From the NCBI GenBank assembly GCA_903857815.1, contig CAIOGK010000048.1, positions 1 through 5,218 on the forward strand: a DNA stretch of 5,218 bases, written 5' to 3'. Shown here piece by piece: positions 1 through 3,405 of the stretch (the first letter of the stretch is position 1; each line of letters starts with the position of its first letter). Made by a program: the position numbers and the translations under genes. Under the pieces are notes generated by a model. It saw nothing but the letters and a program-made list of their open reading frames with translations. It had not been told where the DNA came from and ran no database searches. This DNA is from Candidatus Falkowiibacteriota bacterium. GTDB taxonomy: Bacteria; Patescibacteriota; Patescibacteriia; Patescibacteriales; UBA12465.

Positions 1-110
1 AAGGGAGGGGATAACTTTACGATTTTTGAAATAATGACTTTTTATTTGGTTCTTTTGCTATTTTTCTTGTTGATAAGGGTATTAGTATTAAGTGTTTTAT
101 TTTTTGCAAT

Positions 111-190
111 TTGTTAACAAGTCTCACTTTTACTATTTTATACACAATTCATTAAAAGTAGTTAGTAATTTATACCGCAGTTGTTAACAT
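111..190. repeat. Pair of TTGTTAACA repeats flanking a DnaA box
   Basis: The nonamer TTGTTAACA occurs at 111-119 and again at 181-189, in the same orientation and 70 bp apart (start to start). The first copy extends to the perfect 10-bp palindrome TTGTTAACAA (111-120). The second is TTGTTAACAT. The perfect DnaA box at 138-146 lies between them. This could be a binding site for an unknown origin-associated protein. Chance similarity in AT-rich DNA is also possible. Confidence 0.4.
138..146 (+). promoter_or_regulatory. DnaA box, perfect match (TTATACACA)
   Basis: The nonamer matches the standard DnaA-box consensus TTATNCACA at every position. It lies about 60 bases beyond the dnaA stop codon in a non-coding, AT-rich stretch, a usual place for origin boxes. 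It reads 5'->3' towards dnaA, so it faces the boxes on the other side of the gene. Confidence 0.65.
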
Positions 191-192
191 AG

Positions 193-201
193 TAATCCAC
201 A
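193..201 (+). promoter_or_regulatory. Near-match DnaA box (TAATCCACA)
   Basis: It differs from TTATCCACA only at the second base. It ends four bases from the dnaA stop codon and has the same orientation as the perfect box at 138-146. A weaker candidate overlaps the last dnaA codons (217-225, minus-strand TTTTCCACC). Single-mismatch boxes are common in real origins but are weak evidence alone. Confidence 0.4.
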
Positions 202-205
202 GAAA

Positions 206-1603
206 TTAATAATTTTGGTGGAAAAGTTGTTTGACGGATTCTAATTCTTGTTTTATTTTTTCATTCCCATTATCCTTTACTTCATGATAAATTTTATTAT
301 AAGCATGCATGGCGGTTGTGTGATCTCTACCACCTAACTCATTACCAATAGTAGGATAAGATGTGTTTAATTCTTCCCGGATTAAATAAATGGCTATCTG
401 TCTCGGCCAGACTAATTCTTTTTTTCGACTATTTCCAATAATATCTTTAACGCCTACACCATAAAATTTACCAACGGCTTCAATTATATCCTTCGGAGAC
501 ATGGACCTAGATTGAATATTAGAAATGAAATCACCCAAAACATCTTTTACTGTTTTTATTGTTGGCTCTATTCCCTTTAATTGATGAAAGGCAATTACTT
601 TATTCAAAGCTCCCTCTAGTTCTCTAATATTATTTTGAACATGGTCGGCAATATATATTAATACCTCTTTATCAAGGTTAATACCTTTTTCTAAGGCTTT
701 TTTTTCTAAAATAATAACCTTGGTTTCAACGTCAGGTTTTCCTACGTCAGCTACCATTCCCGACTCAAATCTAGAAATTAATCTTTTTTCAATTGCCGGG
801 ATAGATTTTGGTGGACGATCAGATGTCATCACAATTTGTTTATCATTTTGTTGTAGTTCATTAAAAGTATGAAAAAATTCTTCCTGTGTTCCATCTTTTC
901 CACCCATAAATTGAATATCATCTATTAATAGAAGATCAACATTGCGATAAAGATTTTTAAATTCTTTAGCTTTACCACCAGTTACTGCCTGGATGTAGTT
1001 ATTAGTAAATTTTTCACTCGTGGTATAAAGAATCTTATCGGTTCTTTTAGCAACCTCATTACCGATTGCTTGTAGTAGATGAGTTTTTCCTAATCCAACA
1101 CCTCCGTAAATAAATAAAGGATTATACGACTTCCCTAAATTATTAGTTACCGCTAAACAGGCGGCGTGAGCAAGTTCGTTTCCCTTACCAACAACAAAAT
1201 TATCAAAGACATATCTAGGATTTAAGCCAAAACGATTAATATTAGATGAAGTTATATTTTGATTATTGTTGTTTGTTTGTTGAGGAATAATATCCGCTGG
1301 TGTTTTAATTTCAGTATTTTCAGTTACGTTAATTTGAAAAGAGGAATTATTTTTTTTAAGTTCTATTTTATAAATTACTTCAACAATCTCCTGATGGGTT
1401 ACATTTTGTAAAGCACTTAAAATATTTTTATGATATTTTTCTTCAAGCCACTTTTTAACAAAGGCATTAGGTACACAAATTACTACTCGATTATTTTCAA
1501 AAGAAGAAATAAAGGTATCCTTAAACCAAGTAACAAAGTTAGCGCGAGAAAGGCTAATCTCAATTTCTCCTAAAACAGATTGCCAGACTTGTTCATTATT
1601 CAT
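206..1603 (-). CDS. dnaA: Chromosomal replication initiator protein DnaA
   Basis: DnaA binds DnaA boxes at oriC, forms an ATP-dependent filament, opens the DNA and helps load the replicative helicase. The 465-residue length is normal and all four domains are visible. Domain I (about 1-80) includes the WF pair near 26-27. An N/Q-rich linker (about 85-125) forms domain II. The AAA+ ATPase shows Walker A GGVGLGKT (167-174), Walker B LLLIDDIQ (224-231), sensor I VMTSDRPP (258-265), box VII RLISRFE with the presumed arginine finger (274-280), and sensor II NNIRELEGALN (324-334). Domain IV ends with the box-recognition signature GGRDHTTAMHA (424-434). The ATG fits the family N-terminus. No good Shine-Dalgarno is seen: an AGAGG lies about 16 bases upstream, too far. 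It is transcribed away from rpmH, and boxes on both sides suggest autoregulation. Confidence 0.98.
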   Translation of the reverse strand: MNNEQVWQSVLGEIEISLSRANFVTWFKDTFISSFENNRVVICVPNAFVKKWLEEKYHKNILSALQNVTHQEIVEVIYKIELKKNNSSFQINVTENTEIKTPADIIPQQTNNNNQNITSSNINRFGLNPRYVFDNFVVGKGNELAHAACLAVTNNLGKSYNPLFIYGGVGLGKTHLLQAIGNEVAKRTDKILYTTSEKFTNNYIQAVTGGKAKEFKNLYRNVDLLLIDDIQFMGGKDGTQEEFFHTFNELQQNDKQIVMTSDRPPKSIPAIEKRLISRFESGMVADVGKPDVETKVIILEKKALEKGINLDKEVLIYIADHVQNNIRELEGALNKVIAFHQLKGIEPTIKTVKDVLGDFISNIQSRSMSPKDIIEAVGKFYGVGVKDIIGNSRKKELVWPRQIAIYLIREELNTSYPTIGNELGGRDHTTAMHAYNKIYHEVKDNGNEKIKQELESVKQLFHQNY

Positions 1604-1663
1604 AGAAATTGGAGTTAGACCTCTTAATACTGAGGAGTATTTATAAGACTTATTAGTTACTTA

Positions 1664-1692
1664 ATTATATTAGATAAAAATCTTTCCCACAA
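1664..1692 (-). promoter_or_regulatory. Candidate sigma-70 type promoter for dnaA
   Basis: On the minus strand a perfect -10 box TATAAT (1669-1664) lies 17 bases downstream of TTGTGG (1692-1687), which keeps the key TTG of the -35 consensus. Transcription would start near 1657 and give a leader of about 54 bases. The DnaA box pair lies just upstream, suitable for feedback control by DnaA. The -35 is weak (3 of 6), so this call is moderate. Confidence 0.45.
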
Positions 1693-1713
1693 GGCGCCCA
1701 CTTGTTTAATATA

Positions 1714-1722
1714 TGTGTATAA
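1714..1722 (-). promoter_or_regulatory. DnaA box, perfect match (minus-strand TTATACACA)
   Basis: The plus strand reads TGTGTATAA, the exact reverse complement of TTATACACA, the same sequence as the box at 138-146 beyond the other end of dnaA. It lies between the dnaA and rpmH promoters and points towards dnaA. Confidence 0.7.
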
Positions 1723-1724
1723 AA

Positions 1725-1733
1725 AGTGTATAA
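1725..1733 (-). promoter_or_regulatory. Second DnaA box in tandem (minus-strand TTATACACT)
   Basis: It has one mismatch (last base) to TTATACACA. It starts 11 bp from the perfect box at 1714-1722 and has the same orientation, so both lie on the same helical face, as expected for cooperative DnaA binding. The pairing makes it more credible than a single near-match would be. Confidence 0.5.
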
Positions 1734-1759
1734 GCTCATTTTTGATTATAAATCGTTTA

Positions 1760-1788
1760 TTGACTCTAGGAAATAAAAGTGTTATGTT
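1760..1788 (+). promoter_or_regulatory. Sigma-70 type promoter for the rpmH operon
   Basis: TTGACT (1760-1765, five of six -35 bases) is followed after exactly 17 bases by TATGTT (1783-1788). TGT directly precedes the -10, giving an extended -10 TGn motif. Transcription would begin near 1795, leaving a leader of about 22 bases before the rpmH ATG. No other promoter is obvious before yidC, so this one probably drives all four genes. Confidence 0.65.
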
Positions 1789-1816
1789 ATTAAAACATTA
1801 AAGATAATATAATACT

Positions 1817-1954
1817 ATGCCAAAGAGAACCTACCAACCGAATAAGAAACGCGCTAAAAAAAAGCACGGCTTCATTAATAGAATGGAAACTAAGGGCGGA
1901 AGAGATGTCCTAAAAAGACGCCGTGATAAAGGAAGAAAAACACTTTCTAAATAA
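1817..1954 (+). CDS. rpmH: 50S ribosomal protein L34
   Basis: This is a 45-residue, very basic protein of the large ribosomal subunit. It starts MPKRTYQPNK and continues with HGFINRM (residues 18-24) and GGRDVLKRRRDKGR (27-40), ending in SK. It matches the L34 pattern KRTyQPs...HGFr.RM.T..GR.vl..RR.KGR..L. Length is normal for the family. It is the first gene of the rpmH-rnpA-yidD-yidC operon and is divergent from dnaA, the classic arrangement near bacterial origins. No Shine-Dalgarno sequence precedes the ATG; the leader is A/T-rich. rnpA follows after 16 bases. Confidence 0.97.
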   Translation: MPKRTYQPNKKRAKKKHGFINRMETKGGRDVLKRRRDKGRKTLSK

Positions 1955-1970
1955 ACCGTCAAGCATATCC

Positions 1971-2315
1971 ATGCTAAAACAAGAAAACAGAATAGGATTA
2001 AATAAAGATTTTGACCGCGCCTTCAAAGCCGGCCAATCTTTTTATAGTAAAATAATAGGCATTAAGGCGGTTACTAATGATGATAATAAAAAGCGTTTTG
2101 GAATCTTAATAAATACTAAAGTTAGCAAAAAAGCAGTTGTTAGAAATAGGATCAGAAGACAGATACGAGAAATTATAAAACAAAATTTAGATAACGTAAT
2201 TTCTGGTAAAAATTTTGTTATTATAGTTTTTCCTTTAATATTAGACAAGAATAATCAAGAGATTCAAGAATCTATTGAAACTGGATTAAAGAAATTACGT
2301 TGTTATAAAATTTGA
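1971..2315 (+). CDS. rnpA: Ribonuclease P protein component
   Basis: RnpA is the small basic protein that works with the catalytic RNase P RNA to trim the 5' leader of precursor tRNAs. With an ATG at 1971 it has 114 residues, normal for the family. The N-terminus MLKQENRIGLNKDFDRAFKAG matches the usual family start. The RNR signature RNRIRRQIRE lies at 58-67, and a hydrophobic strand NFVIIVFP follows at 81-88. An upstream in-frame GTG at 1923 would add 16 residues read from the 3' end of rpmH in another frame; these look unlike the family, so I prefer ATG 1971. No Shine-Dalgarno is visible. The gene ends with TGA followed directly by TAA, and yidD starts 14 bases later. Confidence 0.96.
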   Translation: MLKQENRIGLNKDFDRAFKAGQSFYSKIIGIKAVTNDDNKKRFGILINTKVSKKAVVRNRIRRQIREIIKQNLDNVISGKNFVIIVFPLILDKNNQEIQESIETGLKKLRCYKI

Positions 2316-2329
2316 TAAATAACATATTT

Positions 2330-2584
2330 ATGAATTTTTTACCTATTATTAGTAAAAAAATAGTTGTAGGATTAATAACTATTTACCAAAAAACCCTTTC
2401 TTTTGATCATGGAATATTAAAAATATTTTATCCACACGGTTTTTGTCGGTTTTCTCCAACCTGTTCTCAGTATGGTAAAGAAGCAATTGAAAAATATGGT
2501 GTAATTAGGGGAGGAAAAATGACTGCCTACAGAGTCATTAGATGTAATCCTTGGAATAAGGGTGGTTACGATCCCGTTAAATAA
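2330..2584 (+). CDS. yidD: Membrane protein insertion efficiency factor YidD
   Basis: YidD is a small membrane-associated protein that aids YidC-dependent insertion of proteins into the inner membrane; its exact role is not settled. The product has 84 residues. A hydrophobic, probably amphipathic N-terminal stretch (about 4-25) leads to the family signature CRFSPTCSQYGKEAI (39-53), followed by GVIRGG (57-62) and the C-terminal RCNPWNKGGYDPV (71-83). Cysteines 39, 45 and 72 are the conserved ones. I chose ATG 2330 because an upstream TTG (2312) would overlap rnpA and add only six unlike residues. No Shine-Dalgarno precedes the start. It sits between rnpA and yidC as in many bacteria, and yidC begins 19 bases after its stop. 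Confidence 0.96.
   Translation: MNFLPIISKKIVVGLITIYQKTLSFDHGILKIFYPHGFCRFSPTCSQYGKEAIEKYGVIRGGKMTAYRVIRCNPWNKGGYDPVK
2428..2436 (+). promoter_or_regulatory. Perfect DnaA-box sequence inside yidD (TTATCCACA)
   Basis: This is an exact match to the high-affinity DnaA box, about 700 bp from the pair in the dnaA-rpmH spacer. It overlaps codons for Phe-Tyr-Pro-His just before the YidD cysteine signature, so protein constraint may explain it. Its role as a DnaA site is uncertain. Confidence 0.25.
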
Positions 2585-2603
2585 TTTAAAAATAATAATT
2601 TAT

Positions 2604-3347
2604 ATGGCTAATATTTTTACAACGATTTTTTATCAACCAATTCTTAATCTTCTGGTATTTTTATATAATGTAATTCCGTTTAATGATTTTGGAACCGCTA
2701 TTATTTTGTTAACCGTAATTATTAAATTAGTATTTTGGCCACTAGGAAGTAAAGCAATTAAATCACAGAAAGCTTTACAGGATTTACAACCAAAAATTGA
2801 TGAGATTAAAAAACAATATGTTAATGATAAGGCTGGCCTAAGTAAGGCAACCATGGACTTATATAAAGATAACAAAGTTAATCCTTTCTCATCTTGTTTA
2901 CCGCTTTTAATTCAATTACCATTTTTATGGGCTGTTTATAAGGTTTTTAGCGATGGAATTTCTAATAATTTAAGTTTAGTATATCCATTTATTCATAGAC
3001 CAGAATTTATTAATACTTTTTCTTTTGGCTTTCTGGATTTAGCAAAACCAAATATTTATTTAGCAGTTTTAGCGGGAGGGGCACAGTTCTTACAAGCTAA
3101 GATGATGATTACTAAAAAACCAGCAATTCAATCACCGGGGGCTAAAGATGAAAATATGATGGCAATTATGAATAAACAAATGTTGTTTATTATGCCGGCG
3201 GTAACAGTTTTTATTGGCTTATCATTACCAGGAGGATTAACACTTTATTGGTTTGTTATTACCCTTTTAACTGCAATTCAACAATTTATTACCTTTAGAC
3301 AGACTGGATCAAAAACTGATACTATTGAAGGGGAAATAGTTAAATAA
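2604..3347 (+). CDS. yidC: Membrane protein insertase YidC (YidC/Oxa1/Alb3 family, short form)
   Basis: YidC inserts and folds inner-membrane proteins, alone or with SecYEG. The 247-residue product is the short form without the large periplasmic domain of E. coli YidC. Membrane segments are near 31-48, 97-114, 149-168, 193-209 and 212-229. A charged cytoplasmic hairpin (about 49-92) has the family pattern Q.aLqdLqPKIdEIKKqY, followed by NPFSSCLPLLIQLPFLWAVY (93-112) and LPGGLTLYW (208-216). The basic residue of the substrate groove in the first core segment is Lys41, where the best-studied members have Arg. There is no lipoprotein signal or lipobox, unlike SpoIIIJ of Bacillus. I chose ATG 2604 over the GTG at 2562, which overlaps yidD. 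It is the last gene of the operon, 11 bases before a terminator, with no jag/khpB after it. Confidence 0.96.
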   Translation: MANIFTTIFYQPILNLLVFLYNVIPFNDFGTAIILLTVIIKLVFWPLGSKAIKSQKALQDLQPKIDEIKKQYVNDKAGLSKATMDLYKDNKVNPFSSCLPLLIQLPFLWAVYKVFSDGISNNLSLVYPFIHRPEFINTFSFGFLDLAKPNIYLAVLAGGAQFLQAKMMITKKPAIQSPGAKDENMMAIMNKQMLFIMPAVTVFIGLSLPGGLTLYWFVITLLTAIQQFITFRQTGSKTDTIEGEIVK

Positions 3348-3358
3348 AATTCTTAAAT

Positions 3359-3392
3359 AAAAAACGGGCTCTAATAAAGAGTCCGTTTTTTT
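3359..3392 (+). terminator. Rho-independent terminator after yidC, possibly bidirectional
   Basis: ACGGGCTCT pairs with AGAGTCCGT around a five-base AATAA loop, with one G-U wobble in the plus-strand RNA. The stem is flanked by six A's and seven T's, which lengthen it and give a U-tract. On the minus strand the same hairpin (with an A-C mismatch) is followed by its own U-run, so it may also end the converging VanW gene, whose stop codon lies 14 bases away. Confidence 0.88.
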
Positions 3393-3405
3393 ATTTTGAT
3401 ATATA

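Larger units (their letters stand above)
1..205. other. AT-rich non-coding region downstream of dnaA, possible part of oriC
   Basis: No convincing gene lies here on either strand. The tract from about 31 to 110 is roughly 78% A+T by my count and T-rich on the plus strand. It is followed by a perfect DnaA box (138-146), a near-match box (193-201) and two copies of TTGTTAACA. In many bacteria the spacer after dnaA holds the unwinding element of the origin and leads into dnaN. I see no plausible dnaN start on the minus strand within these bases. A 38-codon hydrophobic open frame enters from the left edge on the plus strand and stops at 115-117. I regard it as probably a by-product of T-rich sequence, but it could be the end of a membrane-protein gene. 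Confidence 0.45.
1604..1816. promoter_or_regulatory. dnaA-rpmH divergent spacer, candidate replication origin and promoter region
   Basis: This 213-bp spacer holds, from rpmH towards dnaA: the rpmH promoter, two DnaA boxes in tandem (1725-1733 and 1714-1722), a GC-rich patch centred on GGCGCC (1693-1698), and an AT-rich tract (35 of 40 bases are A/T at 1641-1680) overlapping the likely dnaA promoter. Read on the minus strand the order is boxes, GC-rich patch, then AT-rich DNA with TAA/TAAG triplets. This resembles the basal unwinding layout described for B. subtilis-type origins, though the distance from boxes to AT-rich tract (about 40 bases) is longer. The rpmH-dnaA spacer is a well-known origin location. 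A functional origin here is inferred. Confidence 0.55.

Noticed and set aside
3..14. G-rich GGGAGGGGATAA at the left edge as a ribosome binding site or DnaA box
   Set aside because: The nearest ATG (34) is too far for a Shine-Dalgarno, and as a box (AGGGGATAA) it has two mismatches to TGTGGATAA.
1683..1691. TTTCCCACA as a further DnaA box
   Set aside because: It has two mismatches to TTATCCACA (one to the looser TTWTNCACA) and overlaps the likely dnaA -35, so it is not strong enough to list.
1808..1813. Perfect TATAAT just before the rpmH ATG
   Set aside because: Transcription from it would start at or after the ATG at 1817, and no -35 lies at the right distance. The promoter at 1760-1788 fits better.
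1923..1970. GTG start for rnpA overlapping rpmH
   Set aside because: The extra 16 residues come from out-of-frame rpmH sequence and do not look like the RnpA N-terminus; ATG 1971 gives the family-typical start. Overlapping rpmH/rnpA genes are known in Thermus, so it was considered.
2042..2248. Minus-strand open frame of 68 codons opposite rnpA
   Set aside because: It is a shadow of rnpA with no start signal and no recognisable protein features.
2313..2318. TGA at the end of rnpA as a recoded glycine codon
   Set aside because: It is followed directly by TAA and no other gene contains an in-frame TGA, so the standard code explains everything.
2507..2521. Strong Shine-Dalgarno-like AGGGGAGG followed by an in-frame ATG inside yidD
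   Set aside because: It encodes the conserved Arg-Gly-Gly of YidD, and the product would be a 21-residue tail lacking the cysteine signature. Most likely coincidence.
2633..2875. Minus-strand open frame of 80 codons opposite yidC
   Set aside because: Antisense shadow of a clear yidC; no family motif.
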